DNA of 64,000 bases from CAVTWH01 sp963738365 (GCA_963738365.1 CAVTWH010000006.1:868001-932000), one strand, 5' to 3'. Counted from the stretch's first letter, positions 52,487-62,384 are shown. The notes: generated by a model from the letters alone, not told the origin. A program made the numbers and translations.

Positions 52487-55398
52487 CTACAGGCTGACGA
52501 GTTGCCATTCCTGGTTGGCCCCGGTGTTGACAGGCCATTGGATGACGCTGGCTCCATCGGCGGTCGACCCGCCGGACACGTCGGCGCACCATCCGTTGTG
52601 GACGTTGACGAGCCGGTAGTAGCCGCTTGTGCTGGCGGGTACGAGCTTCCACCACTGGGTGTCGCTGTTGGTGTCGGTCGACTGGTCCAGCGCCGCGCCC
52701 TGGGCGGAACCGCTGGGGCTGTCGAGTACCTTGCCGCTGTTGACGGCGCGCAGGCGGTAGGAGCCGTCGGGGTTGGGCGCCAGGGTCCACTGCTGGTTGG
52801 TGGCGCCGGTCCACGTCCACTGGATGACGCGTGCGCCGTCGGCGGTGGATGCGCCGTTGACGTCGAGCACCTTGCCGCTGTTGCGGTTGACCAGCCGGTA
52901 GGTTCCGGCGGGGGCGCTCGTGGCTGAGGCCAACGGTGATCCGGATCGTGGTTGCGGCGGGCAGTGAGACGACCCGGGCGTGGTTGCCGAGGGCGGAGGA
53001 GGTGACGGCGATGGTCGGGGTGGTGGTGATGGAGGCGATGCCGCGGCGGCAGATCAGGGTGATGTCCTGTGCGATCGCGGAGGTCAGGGTCACGGTGGCG
53101 GTGTGGGCGCCGGTGTCCCAGGTGAGGTTCTGGATGAGGATGCGGTTGCGGCCGCGGACCCCGGTGATGCTTCCCGCGGGGATCTGGTCGGGCAGCGCGG
53201 GCAGCAGTTCCAGGATGCCCGGCCGGGTGTAGACCAGCGCCTCGGCGAGCACCGCCGGGACGGTGTGGGCGGCGTCGGCGTTGTAGGTGGTCAGGTTCGG
53301 GTTGTGGGAGGTCATCAGGGACCGCCACACCATGTTCCGGCCGAGGATCTTCAGCAGGTTTGCGTACACGCCGGCGCCGTCCTTGAGCCGGGCCCGGGCC
53401 AGGGCGCGGTGCAGGCTGCCGTGCGCCGAGAGGTTTTCGTCGCCGCGCAGGTCCAGCGCCCGGCGGGCGGTGCGGACGAGATCCGGTCGGTCCTCCGGGT
53501 TGATTTCGTGCAGCGGCCAGGCCCCGTACAGGTGCTGGACGTGTCGGTGGTTGTAGTTGTCGGTCAGACCACGCCAGGACCATTCGGCCAGCGCGCCGTC
53601 GCCGTTGACGGTGTAGTCGGGAAGCTTGGCCAGCAGCGCGGTCCAGCGCTGCACGCCCTGCCCGCTGCCCTGCTCGATGCCGAGCGCGTTGGCCGCGTCG
53701 ATGGCGGCCGGTCAACGCGTGCCGGCCGGCCATGATGTCGCCGGTGGCGTTGATCGCGAGGAGCTGGCCGGTGCTGGCCGGCCGGTTCTCCATGGAGAAG
53801 GACGGGACGAAGACCACCTTGCCTGCCGAGTCGGTACGGGTGAGGAAGTCCTCGTAGAACAGGGCGAGCTCGATCAGGGCCGGGCCGAGCTGGTTGCGCA
53901 GGAAGGTCGTGTCGCCGGTGGTCTGGTAGTACTCCAGCAGCGGGTACAGCAGCCAGTCCGCGCCGCCCGTCCAGCAGTGCCCGGGAAAGCCGGTGTCGAA
54001 GTGCAGCATGTAGCCGTACTCGCCGTCGGTGCGGCTCGGGGCCAGGAAGCCGCGGGCGCCGTAGAGCCGGCTGGCGTTGGCCCGCCACTGGGTGAGCTGC
54101 CCGAGGATCAGGGTGCGGTACCCCTGCATGGCGTCACCGAGGTCGAGGATGTTGCCGCCGGCGACCTGCAGGTTGATGTTGGCGTCGGTGGTGAAGTCGT
54201 CGGCCCAGGAGCCGTTCCAGGTGCCGGTCCAGATCCCGGTCAGCCGCGGCGGCAGGATCCCGCTGGAGCTGACGAACAGGTACCGGCCGGAGTCGTACAG
54301 GCGCTCCAGCAGCGCGATGTCGATGGTGGAGGTGTTGGCGTTCTGCCGCGCGACCAGCTGGCTGGTGGACAGTTGCCGGTCGGCGGCGGAGACGCCCAGG
54401 TCGATGCTGGAGCGGTCGTACATCGCCTGATGCTGCGGGGCGTGCCGGCCCAGCAGGGTGGCGTAGTCGGCGGCCAGCGCGGCCAGCGCGGCCTGCAACG
54501 GCTGCCCGTCCCAGCCCCCGGCCGTCTCGTACCGGTCAAGCTTGGTCAGCAGCAGAATCCTGGCGGCCCGGGACACCACGAGAGCCGAACCGTTCACCGT
54601 GATCGACGCCTGGCTACCGGTGGCCACGACACGGGTGACCCCTTCGAACCCGTAGGCGCCGCCGGACGGGTAGGTGCCACGCACGTCCAGGTACCCGGAA
54701 CCGCCGGCGACCGTCGCGGAGACCGTGTAGCCCACGTTGCCCGGTACGCCCTCCAGCCCGGTGTTGACGCGCAGGGTCGCGTCCAGCGTCTGCCCGGCGG
54801 CCGGCAGCAGCTCGTGGACGACGACCCGGTCAGCGCGCGAGGCGAAGGCGCGGCGCAGCCAGGTACCTGACCCGTCGGTCCAGGTGTGGCTGACCTCGCC
54901 GGTGCGGAAGTCGGTGATCCGGGCGTAGTTGTTGACCGTCGTCATCGCCGGCGTGCTGATCTGCAGCTCGTGGCCGGGGTGGTAGGTCTGCGTCCAACGC
55001 AGCGCCCAGCCGTTGACGAAGGTGGCCGTGGCCCCGCCGTAGTCGCCGGACATGGCCTGGTCCCGGGCGCGCGAGAGCTGTCCGGAGTTCACCGGCGGCA
55101 GCACGCCACGCGAGCCGTTCGGCAGCACGAACCGGTGATGGTTGAAGATCATCTTTTCGAGCGTCGGCGTGCCGTAGAGCACGGCGCCGTACTCGCCGTT
55201 GCCGGTCAGGAAACCGTCGGTCCACGCGGTCGCCGCCGCCGTGTCGTAGATTCCCCGCTCGGGCAGCGTGACCTGCGGCGGGACAGCCGCGCCCGCCCGT
55301 TGGGGCAGCAGCCCGTCGGACAACGCGGCAGCGCCGGCCGACAGCGCCGCCGCCGCGAGCAGCCGCCTCCGCTTGATGGGACGTTCGGGAAGGCTCAT
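52487..55398 (-). CDS. GH95 glycoside hydrolase with ricin-type lectin domain (two frameshifts)
   Basis: About 970 residues. A Tat-like signal (KRRRLLAAAALSAGAAAL), then the GH95 N-terminal domain (ATAWTDGFLTGNGEYGAVLY), a helical (alpha/alpha)6 barrel with the catalytic-region phrase WADDFTTDANINLQ and DNYNHRHVQHLYGAWP, a C-terminal beta domain, and a ricin/CBM13 trefoil at the end (QW-type repeats: VIQWTWTGATNQQWTLAPN and similar, three times). GH95 enzymes cleave alpha-1,2-L-fucose or L-galactose from plant polysaccharides. Frames break near 53705 and 52930. It has its own promoter and palindrome (55586-55632). Confidence 0.82.
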
Positions 55399-55585
55399 GC
55401 GCCAAACCCGCTGTACGTCACGAAACCCGACACAGGCGTGCCTCCACTCGAGCTCGTCCACGATTGGCAGCGTCGGCCGCGAGCACCACCGGTGTCCGGT
55501 CAAGGCGGACGTCGGTTCGCTGCCCAGCGCAACCTCCGGGAATGGCTCCCGGAATCGCCGACACGGACGGGCATCGGCGGGCTGT

Positions 55586-55632
55586 CGAATCGATTCGGCG
55601 CCATCCTAAAGGCGGCCGTTGACGGGTGTCAA
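55586..55632 (-). promoter_or_regulatory. Promoter and operator of the GH95 gene
   Basis: On the minus strand TTGACA (55627-55632), an 18-base spacer and TAGGAT (55603-55608), matching the actinomycete -10 consensus. Directly downstream lies the perfect 12-bp palindrome CGAATCGATTCG (55586-55597), in operator position. The regulator is unknown; LacI-family proteins use similar CGAAN-type sites. Confidence 0.65.
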
Positions 55633-55642
55633 TGTGGGCGTA

Positions 55643-55756
55643 CCTGCCATCCGAGCTGTGGCCGACGAACTCACCGCGACCCTCGACACTGCCGGCTTCA
55701 GCAATGTCCGCTGGCTCACCGCTGATCACTCCTGGCTCACCGCGGCCACCGCCTGA
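55643..55756 (+). pseudogene. 3' fragment of a SAM-dependent methyltransferase gene
   Basis: The plus-strand frame reads AVADELTATLDTAGFSNVRW then LTADHSWLTAATA and stops at 55754-55756. It resembles the last 35 residues of class I methyltransferases (ELtaaLeaAGF-dVrW). There is no start nearby. The region 55399-55585 and 55757-55933 around it shows nothing else recognisable. Confidence 0.4.
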
Positions 55757-55933
55757 ACTGATCTTCTCCGATTTCTCGGAGGGTCTGAGCTACCCGGGGG
55801 AAGCGCACCCTGCCCGGTACGCAGTTGGCGCCGGTTCCCTCGCCGCGGGCCAGCAGGCTGCCGGTCGGCCTGCCGCCGCCCTCGGCTTCGCGCCCGTCGG
55901 GTTGGTCGGTCCTGCTGGCGAATTGAGCGCGCA

Positions 55934-55977
55934 TGAGCGGTGGCGCCGGCGGTGATGACCGCGGGCGCCACCGCTCA
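55934..55977 (-). terminator. Terminator after the xylanase gene
   Basis: TGAGCGGTGGCGCC pairs perfectly with 55964-55977 around a 16-base loop. It lies 24 bases past the xylanase stop. Confidence 0.75.
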
Positions 55978-56000
55978 GGTGGTACGGGATGCGCCGGGGA

Positions 56001-57161
56001 TCAGTGCCCGGTGACCGGGCGGCGTGGCGCGCCGCCGGTGGCCAGCCGCAGGTCCTGCTGCAGGACCGTGTACGCCGGCTTGGGGTTGAGGTTGACGTCG
56101 TAGATGAGCGCGTAGCCCTCGCCGCTGAAGACTGCGGGAATCCAGGAGCTGGCGTCGGTGAGGCCCCAGATGGTGAACGAGATGCACTGGCGGACGAACA
56201 GGCAGGCCTTGAGCATCTGGTCGTACTCGAACGGCTGGGCGAAGACCGACAGGTGGTCGGTGGGTACGTTGTCGGTGGCGTTGTTGACGAAGGTGCGTAC
56301 GTCGGCCTCGGTGATGGCGACCTTCAGGCCCAGGTCCGCGTACCGCTGGAGATCCTGCTGCATGAGGGTGCCGGAGAAGCCGTACTGGGTGTCCAGGTGG
56401 CCCTGGTCGCCGATGCAGTCCAGCGGCACGTGGTCGGCCAGGGCCTGCTTGGCCCACGCGTAGACCGCGTCCGCCTTGGCGTTGCTGCCGTCCTCACCCG
56501 CGATGTTGTAGTCGTTGTAGCACAGGATCGCGTGCGGGTCGGCCACGCGCGCCCAGCGGAACACGTCCTCGAGAATGCCGGCGCCCAGGTGGGACACCCA
56601 GAAGTCGTCGCCGTTGATGCCGTCGGCGAGCGGGTGCGGGTCCCACGAGTTGGCGAAGAACTCGTTGGCCACGTCCCATTGCCAGATCTTGCCCCGGAAG
56701 TGGGTGACCTCGTCGGTGACGTGCTGGTGCAGCAGTGCCCGCAGCTGGTCGTTGCTGATTGTTCCGTTCGTGACGCCGTCGGTCAGCCAGGTCGGTAGCT
56801 GGTTGTGCCAGGCCAGCGTGTGCCCGCGGACGAGCTGGTCGTGTGCCTGGGCGAAGGTGACCAGGTTGTCGCCGCCGGACCAGTCGTAGGTGCCCTGGGT
56901 CGGCTCGACGAGCTGCCATTTCATCTCGTTGCCGGGCGTCACGACGGAGAACTGGTCGCCGATGATCTGTCCGTAGTTGGCGAGTTCGGACGGAACCGCC
57001 GCGGTACCCATGCGCAACCCGATCGGTGCGGCCAGAACGCGAAGCGAATCGGCCGGCGGCCGGAAGCCCGAGTGGGTGGACACCGCGCTGGCCGCGGTGC
57101 CTCCGGTCAGGACGAGCCCTGCGAGCGCGGCTGCGACGGTGAGCAGACGGCGTGATCGCAC
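56001..57161 (-). CDS. GH10 endo-1,4-beta-xylanase
   Basis: 386 residues. A signal peptide (RSRRLLTVAAALAGLVLTGG) leads to a GH10 barrel. VVTPGNEMKWQLVEP, RGHTLAWHNQLPTWL, WDVANEFF with acid/base Glu167 and VAITEADVRT with nucleophile Glu285 are all in place. The product is secreted and cuts the xylan backbone. No extra carbohydrate-binding domain. GTG 57161 follows GGAGG. A CGAAA-N-TTTCG operator lies 47-57 bases upstream. Confidence 0.92.
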   Translation of the reverse strand: MRSRRLLTVAAALAGLVLTGGTAASAVSTHSGFRPPADSLRVLAAPIGLRMGTAAVPSELANYGQIIGDQFSVVTPGNEMKWQLVEPTQGTYDWSGGDNLVTFAQAHDQLVRGHTLAWHNQLPTWLTDGVTNGTISNDQLRALLHQHVTDEVTHFRGKIWQWDVANEFFANSWDPHPLADGINGDDFWVSHLGAGILEDVFRWARVADPHAILCYNDYNIAGEDGSNAKADAVYAWAKQALADHVPLDCIGDQGHLDTQYGFSGTLMQQDLQRYADLGLKVAITEADVRTFVNNATDNVPTDHLSVFAQPFEYDQMLKACLFVRQCISFTIWGLTDASSWIPAVFSGEGYALIYDVNLNPKPAYTVLQQDLRLATGGAPRRPVTGH

Positions 57162-57207
57162 CGTGGACCTCCTTGAGGGTGGCGTGATGGACTCTGGCGA
57201 CAGATCT

Positions 57208-57274
57208 CGAAAATTTCGGAGAGTTTTCCAGAGACTTTCGAGCCGAGAATATAGGCATGATTCACCAGCGTCAA
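57208..57274 (-). promoter_or_regulatory. Xylanase promoter with CGAAANTTTCG operator
   Basis: On the minus strand TTGACG (57269-57274), 17 bases and TATTCT (57246-57251). Downstream at 57208-57218 is CGAAAATTTCG, a perfect match to the CGAAANTTTCG-type sites used by LacI-family xylan regulators of streptomycetes. A half site CGAAAG lies between the two. No such regulator is encoded in the window. Confidence 0.7.
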
Positions 57275-57405
57275 TATTGACAATCGTGCTACCTGCGGGC
57301 CGATCCGACCGTGATCTGCCACAGGGATGTCGCTCGAATGCGTTGGTCGCGCCGTCCACAGCGGGGCGAAGTGACTGCGAGGTTTGTTGACGCCACGGCG
57401 GGCGG

Positions 57406-58650
57406 TCAGACCGGGTGAGGCTGGCCGATCTCGCGGTTGGCGGACTGGAGGATGTGCCGTAGTTCGGAGACGCACATCATGTACCCGGTCGGGGTCGGTA
57501 GCCGTTCGAGGTAGTAGTCGAAGTCGGCGCCGAGCGCGAACACCCGGACCGGGGTACCCGCGTCGCGGGCGTCCTCGATGACCCGTCGCAGGCCGTCGAG
57601 GACGGCCGGGTGCCGGGTCCGGTACGACTCGGCGACCAGGTGGTTGCTGCGGTCGGCGGCGAGGTAGAACTGCACCAGATCCTTGGTACCGATGAACAGT
57701 TCGTCGGCGCCGGCGGCGCAGATGGCCGACGTGGAGTGGACCGCGGCCGGCGTCTCGATGAATGCGGACAGCGGCATCTGGTCCGGCAGCCCGAGATGCG
57801 GCCGCAGCTTCGCGAACTCCTCCGCATCGGTGAGGAACGGCGCCGACAGCTGTACCCGGTCGGCTTCGGCGCCGAGTCGGGTCCGCAGGCCGTCCAGCAG
57901 CACGTGCAGCGCCTGGGGATAGCTGGCCGAGCGGAGCAGCCATCGGGTGCCGTGCAGGCCCATGTCGGGGTTGGGCTCACGCGCGACCGCGGCCTGCGCG
58001 GTGATGTGGGCGGCGTCGTCCGAGCGCAGGTCGAGCATGCGCAGGATCAGTCGCTGGCCCGGCAGGAGCGCCCGGACATACTCCGGCAACTGCTCGGCGA
58101 GGGCGCGTCCGTAGGCGTTGACCGCGGAGCCGCCGCGGAGGGCGTCGATGGGGCTCAGACCCGCGGACAGGCACAGCAGTTCCTCCCGGAGGAAGAAGGA
58201 TTCGACGCGCGTCGCCTGCGGACCGGACGAGTTGACCGAACGGATGTCCCGGACGTCGGCGATCACCGCGCACGCCGACCCGAGACTGTCCGACATGGCG
58301 GTGGTGGGGTTCGTGGACGCAGCCCCGACGGCGTCGGCGGCGCCGAGGATGACCGACTCGCGTTCCAGGTCGAGCGTCACCTCGCCGACGATCGTGTCGA
58401 GGTCGGTCGGGTCGACGCGCAGCACGGGGATACCTTTGGCGCGGCACACGGACTGCATGTGCCCGGTGCGCCCGCCGGAGCTGCACACGACCGCGCGGGC
58501 GGCGAGGAGTGCGTCGTACAGCCTCGGATTGAGTGCGGGCGCCACCAGGATGGCGCCCGCCACCGGTTGTCCGGTCCGGTTGCAGGGCCCCCGCACCACC
58601 GATTCAGTTCCATGGGTGAGCAGGACGCCGTAGATCTGTCTGCCGGTCAC
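57406..58650 (-). CDS. PEP-utilising enzyme, shortened PTS enzyme I-like
   Basis: 414 residues. The N-terminal part is a phosphohistidine mobile domain (SSGGRTGHMQSVCRAKGIPV, His64). The rest (about 140-400) is a PEP-binding TIM barrel resembling enzyme I: RVESFFLREE, LPGQRLILRMLDLRSDD, REPNPDMGLHGTRWLLR, FIETPAAVHS (Glu299), GTKDLVQFYLAADR (Asp324, Arg334). Compared with enzyme I, the HPr-binding domain is missing, the Asn of G-T-N-D is Lys323, and the Cys acid near the end (GMCGE in enzyme I) is absent. It probably moves phosphate from PEP or does related chemistry on another acceptor. GTG 58650 overlaps the FAD gene stop. Confidence 0.75.
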   Translation of the reverse strand: MTGRQIYGVLLTHGTESVVRGPCNRTGQPVAGAILVAPALNPRLYDALLAARAVVCSSGGRTGHMQSVCRAKGIPVLRVDPTDLDTIVGEVTLDLERESVILGAADAVGAASTNPTTAMSDSLGSACAVIADVRDIRSVNSSGPQATRVESFFLREELLCLSAGLSPIDALRGGSAVNAYGRALAEQLPEYVRALLPGQRLILRMLDLRSDDAAHITAQAAVAREPNPDMGLHGTRWLLRSASYPQALHVLLDGLRTRLGAEADRVQLSAPFLTDAEEFAKLRPHLGLPDQMPLSAFIETPAAVHSTSAICAAGADELFIGTKDLVQFYLAADRSNHLVAESYRTRHPAVLDGLRRVIEDARDAGTPVRVFALGADFDYYLERLPTPTGYMMCVSELRHILQSANREIGQPHPV

Positions 58651-60500
58651 GAGTCCTCCGCATCTTCGTCGCTGGCAATGCCGAGCTGCCGCCGCAGCTG
58701 GCGCGGTGTCACCGAGATGTCCGTGAGCCGCTCGACGGCCGCCTGGTTGACCGCGGCGCGGACCAGCTGGCGGCGCCCGTCGGTGCGGACGGCGTTGAAG
58801 CGGTGATGGGATCGCAGGTGGCTGCCCAGTTGCGCGTCGAGGCGTTCGCGCTCGGCCCGGGACCGCGCGGCGAGCCGCCTGACTTCCACGGAAACGGCCT
58901 GTTCGAACGCCGAGCGGGTGGCCTCGTCGGTGCTGAACGCGCGGTGGTGTTCCGAGGCGGCATGGCGTGCCGGGTCGTCGCAGTGCAGTTCGAGACGTTC
59001 GATCACGTGCGCGGCGACCACGATGGAGTGGTTCTTGATCGCGGCGAGGTTGAACGCGAAGGCGCCGGTGCGGCCGTTGCGGACGATCTCGTCGCCCTCG
59101 CGCATCACCCCGATGGCGGAGAGCATCTCGATCGGCCTCCCGTCGGGCCGCAACGGCGTACCCCGGTCGTCGATCTCGATACCGCGTCCGGTGCGCTGAT
59201 GCGGGGTGACGAGCTGGTTGGCCACCAGGCTGGTCCACAGTGGTGAGTCGACGTTGGTGTAGTCGCTCTCCCGGCCGAAGTTGCACACCACCAGGTCAGC
59301 CGGGATGACCCGGGTGGCCGCCTCGGTCGCGACGAGGACGTCGAGCCGCCCTGATCCGGCGGGCCTGACCCGTTCGACCCTGCCGACGACCACCTCGACG
59401 CCGCCGTGGTCGGCGGACATGGCGTGCTCCACGATCGACGTCGTGTACCGCAGCGCGCCGACCCGCAGCGAGGCGATCAGGGTGCCGAACTCGTTCAGGA
59501 GCTGGCGGAGCTCGTCCGTCGGGAGCTGCTCGATGACCCTGGGCAGGTACGGCTCCCACGCCTTGGCTACCCGCTCGGTGACGATCCGCCGATCCATGTC
59601 GGGGTGGTCCCGGGTGACCGCGGCGCAGGCCGCCTCCCACTCCGTCCGGACGCGCGCCAGGAAGTCGGCCCGGTTGCGGTACGGCTCGAACAGCAGTGCG
59701 GGGGCGGGCAGCCGGACCACGCCATGCTGGTGGTTTTCGGGGTACGTACGGGGCGTGGTACCCGACTTGGAGATCAGGTGGATGGTGCCGGTGTGGCCCT
59801 GGCGCAGCAGCAGAGCCGCCGAGTCGTACGCGCTGAGCACCGTTCCGACGATGACCACGGTCGCCTCCGGCGGCGCCGCCAGCAGCCGGCCGGTACCGTC
59901 CGTCGAGTACGGGTGCCGGATGAATGCCTCGTGCTCGAGCACGTCGGTGGCGAAGCTCGGCTCCTTGAGCTCCATACCGGTGGCGAGGATGACGTGGTCG
60001 GCGGAGAGCCTGCGCACGTGCGCCGCGCCGTCATCCGACGGCGGGCGGATCGACGCCTCGACCCGGTCCGCGCGGATGTGGAGATCCACCGCCTCGCCCT
60101 CGTCCTCGACGAGGTCGACGTCGGGGTAGGCCTCCAGGCGTGCCTCGGCGACGCGGTCGGTCAGGTAGTCGTGGTAGATCCGGCGGGGGGCCGGCCCGTG
60201 TTCCACGAACCTGAAGTCCGCCCACTGCGCGGGCCAACCGCTGCGGTCGGCCTCGTGATTGGCCCAGCGGACGAAGTCGTTGACGTCTTCGCGGAACGCC
60301 GACATGCGGCCGGCCTGGATGTTGAACACGTGGTCCCAGGGGTTGCCGTCGCGGTGGTAGGCCACGCCGGCGAACCGGTAGTCGTGGCGGCGTTCGAGGA
60401 GGACGATTTCGAGGGGCCTACGCGCGAACCGTAAGAGTCGAATCGCGGTTGCCGTGCCGGCCAGTCCGGCGCCGACGATGAGTACCCGGGGACGACGCAT
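58647..60500 (-). CDS. FAD/NAD(P)-binding protein, unknown substrate
   Basis: 617 residues. RRPRVLIVGAGLAGTATAIR is a Rossmann FAD-binding site at the N-terminus, and ATVVIVGTVLSAYDSAALLL a second dinucleotide site near 215. The layout (FAD site, NAD(P) site, ATG-type motif HVILATGMELKEP) fits NAD_binding_9-type oxidoreductases of unknown reaction. The C-terminal 130 residues are charged and helical. GGAGG precedes ATG 60500. Its stop overlaps the start of the PEP-utilising enzyme, so the two are made together. Confidence 0.78.
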   Translation of the reverse strand: MRRPRVLIVGAGLAGTATAIRLLRFARRPLEIVLLERRHDYRFAGVAYHRDGNPWDHVFNIQAGRMSAFREDVNDFVRWANHEADRSGWPAQWADFRFVEHGPAPRRIYHDYLTDRVAEARLEAYPDVDLVEDEGEAVDLHIRADRVEASIRPPSDDGAAHVRRLSADHVILATGMELKEPSFATDVLEHEAFIRHPYSTDGTGRLLAAPPEATVVIVGTVLSAYDSAALLLRQGHTGTIHLISKSGTTPRTYPENHQHGVVRLPAPALLFEPYRNRADFLARVRTEWEAACAAVTRDHPDMDRRIVTERVAKAWEPYLPRVIEQLPTDELRQLLNEFGTLIASLRVGALRYTTSIVEHAMSADHGGVEVVVGRVERVRPAGSGRLDVLVATEAATRVIPADLVVCNFGRESDYTNVDSPLWTSLVANQLVTPHQRTGRGIEIDDRGTPLRPDGRPIEMLSAIGVMREGDEIVRNGRTGAFAFNLAAIKNHSIVVAAHVIERLELHCDDPARHAASEHHRAFSTDEATRSAFEQAVSVEVRRLAARSRAERERLDAQLGSHLRSHHRFNAVRTDGRRQLVRAAVNQAAVERLTDISVTPRQLRRQLGIASDEDAEDS

Positions 60501-60763
60501 ACCTGCCTCCGTGTGAGTTACGCGAGCGCAGCGCATTGTTCGACATGCGTTTCCCATTCCGTTCGCGGAAGGACGCAGGAGGTCATCCTAGGGCTCCGTC
60601 AACATTGACCGCAGTCGCGCGATCGTCCAACTTCCGCCGTGCGGTTCGGGGGACCGGTCCGGGCGGTTCGGCTTGCTGGAACATCGACCGGCGCGACAAG
60701 ATGGGCGAAGCTGGGCAACGGGTCGGCCCCGATGCGGAGATTATTCGAATGAAGGATGGCGGC

Positions 60764-61210
60764 ATGGACGAAATGACCGTAGCTCTGGCCCAGCAGGGGC
60801 AGACGGCATCCGTCGCGAGCATTCGCGATTACACGATCGTGATGGACCGGCCGTCCGCGAACGGTGGGTCGGACGCGGGCCCGATGGGCGGCGAAACGCT
60901 GCTCGCCGCGGTCGGCGGCTGTTTCCTGAGCACCCTCTACGCCGCCGCTGCGGCCCGGTCCGTTCCGGTCGAGGGTGCCAGCTGCCGGGTCACCGGCGTG
61001 TTCGTGTCGAATCCCCGTCGGTTCGGTGCGATCCGCATCGAGGTGGCCTGCGACTCGTGCCCGCCCGCCGACCTCGAACACCTCGTCCAGATTGCCGACC
61101 GGGGCTGCCTGGTCGCGGCGACCCTCCGGCAGGGCATGGCGGTGACCGCCTCGGTCGTCACCCCGGATACCCGTGCCGATCATTCAGCGGGCGTCACCGG
61201 GGCCGTCTGA
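60764..61210 (+). CDS. OsmC family protein
   Basis: 148 residues from ATG 60764 (GAAGGA upstream; ATG 60749 is possible). SDAGPMGGETLLAAVGGCFL carries the first reactive Cys and LVQIADRGCLVAATLRQGMA the second, as in OsmC/Ohr thiol peroxidases. The N-terminal beta part is short, so it is of the redox-active YhfA-like type. Divergent from the FAD gene; 109 bases before the MetE-like gene. Probably detoxifies peroxides or binds an organic thiol. Confidence 0.82.
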   Translation: MDEMTVALAQQGQTASVASIRDYTIVMDRPSANGGSDAGPMGGETLLAAVGGCFLSTLYAAAAARSVPVEGASCRVTGVFVSNPRRFGAIRIEVACDSCPPADLEHLVQIADRGCLVAATLRQGMAVTASVVTPDTRADHSAGVTGAV

Positions 61211-61319
61211 GCAGCAACGGACACCGGTGAGCAGACCGAGGCCGCGCCCGTGTGGTCGCCGGCCAAGGGCACACGCTGGAAGGTGCGCCCGGGGTTCACC
61301 CGTCGATAAATTGGCGGCT

Positions 61320-62384
61320 ATGACTCTCCTGACGGAGCCGATCGGGAGCTTTCCGCGCCCGCCGCAACTGCTCGCCGCCATTGCCGACCACGCGGCCGGG
61401 CGGATCGGGCGGACCACTCTCGACGCGCGGTACGACGACGCGGTGCGGGACACCATCGTCACCCTCGAACGACTCGGCTCGCCCGTGGTCACCGACGGCG
61501 AGCAGAGCAAGCCGAGCTTCGCGACGTACCCCCTGTCGGGTCTGGACACGCTGGCGCCCGACGGCGCCGTCATCCCGTTCGCCGACGGCCATACGCGGCA
61601 GTTTCCCCGCCTCACGGCGGGACCGTTCCGCTACCGGACGCGCTCGGAGACGTACCTGCGCGCGGCGCGACGGCACGCGAGCGTGCCGGTCAAGCAGGCG
61701 GTCATCTCGCCGTCCGCGTTGAGCCTGCTCTACCCGGCGCAGGGCATCGACGGGTATCCCCGGGAGGCGTTCCTCGACGACCTGGTCGACGAGGCGGAGG
61801 CGGACATCCGCGGCGCGTTCGACGCCGGTGCCCACACCGTGCAGCTGGACTTCACCGAGGGTCGGTTCTCGATCAAGCTCGACCCCTCCAAGGAGCTGCT
61901 GCGCTCCCTCGTGGCCCTGAACAACCGCGTGCTCGGTCGGTTCTCGGCGCAGGAGCGGGCGCGTATCGGCGTGCACACCTGCCCCGGTGGCGACCAGGAC
62001 TCCACCCACAGCCTCGATGTGGACTACGTCGAGCTGCTGCCCAGCCTCTTCGCACTCGACGCCGGCGTGTTCTACGTCCAACTGGCCGGCGAGCCCGAGC
62101 CGGCCCGGGTGCTCGCCGGCATCGCCGCGCATGCCCGGCCGGACCAGCGGATCTTCGTCGGCGTGACCGATCCGGTGGATCCGGTGGTGGAGACCGCCGA
62201 GCAGGTGCGCGACCGCGTGCTGCGCGCCGCTGAGCACATCCCGCCCGACCGGCTCGGCACCTGCGACGACTGCGGGTTCGCGCCGTTCGCCGACGACGTG
62301 TCGACCTCGCGGGAAACGGCCTGGGCCAAGGTACGCGCCCGGATCGAAGGAACCGCCCTGGCCGACCAGCAGCTCGCCGGCTGA
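61320..62384 (+). CDS. MetE C-terminal-like (cobalamin-independent methionine synthase core) protein
   Basis: 354 residues, the size of the C-terminal barrel alone. The zinc site GVHTCPGGD (His and Cys, about 218-221) and GTCDDCGFAPF (Cys, about 316) match the thiol-activating site of MetE, and IGSFPRP at the start is conserved. The N-terminal half that helps bind folate in MetE is absent, so this enzyme moves a methyl group to or from a different thiol partner, or uses another methyl donor. ATG 61320 leaves the conserved start. Frame intact. Confidence 0.78.
   Translation: MTLLTEPIGSFPRPPQLLAAIADHAAGRIGRTTLDARYDDAVRDTIVTLERLGSPVVTDGEQSKPSFATYPLSGLDTLAPDGAVIPFADGHTRQFPRLTAGPFRYRTRSETYLRAARRHASVPVKQAVISPSALSLLYPAQGIDGYPREAFLDDLVDEAEADIRGAFDAGAHTVQLDFTEGRFSIKLDPSKELLRSLVALNNRVLGRFSAQERARIGVHTCPGGDQDSTHSLDVDYVELLPSLFALDAGVFYVQLAGEPEPARVLAGIAAHARPDQRIFVGVTDPVDPVVETAEQVRDRVLRAAEHIPPDRLGTCDDCGFAPFADDVSTSRETAWAKVRARIEGTALADQQLAG

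Noticed and set aside
51763..55503. A 1246-codon minus-strand frame covering the GH95 gene and beyond
   Set aside because: Only its first two thirds match GH95; after the break near 53705 it is out of frame, and its start lies upstream of the signal peptide. The GH95 gene was placed at 52487-55398 instead.
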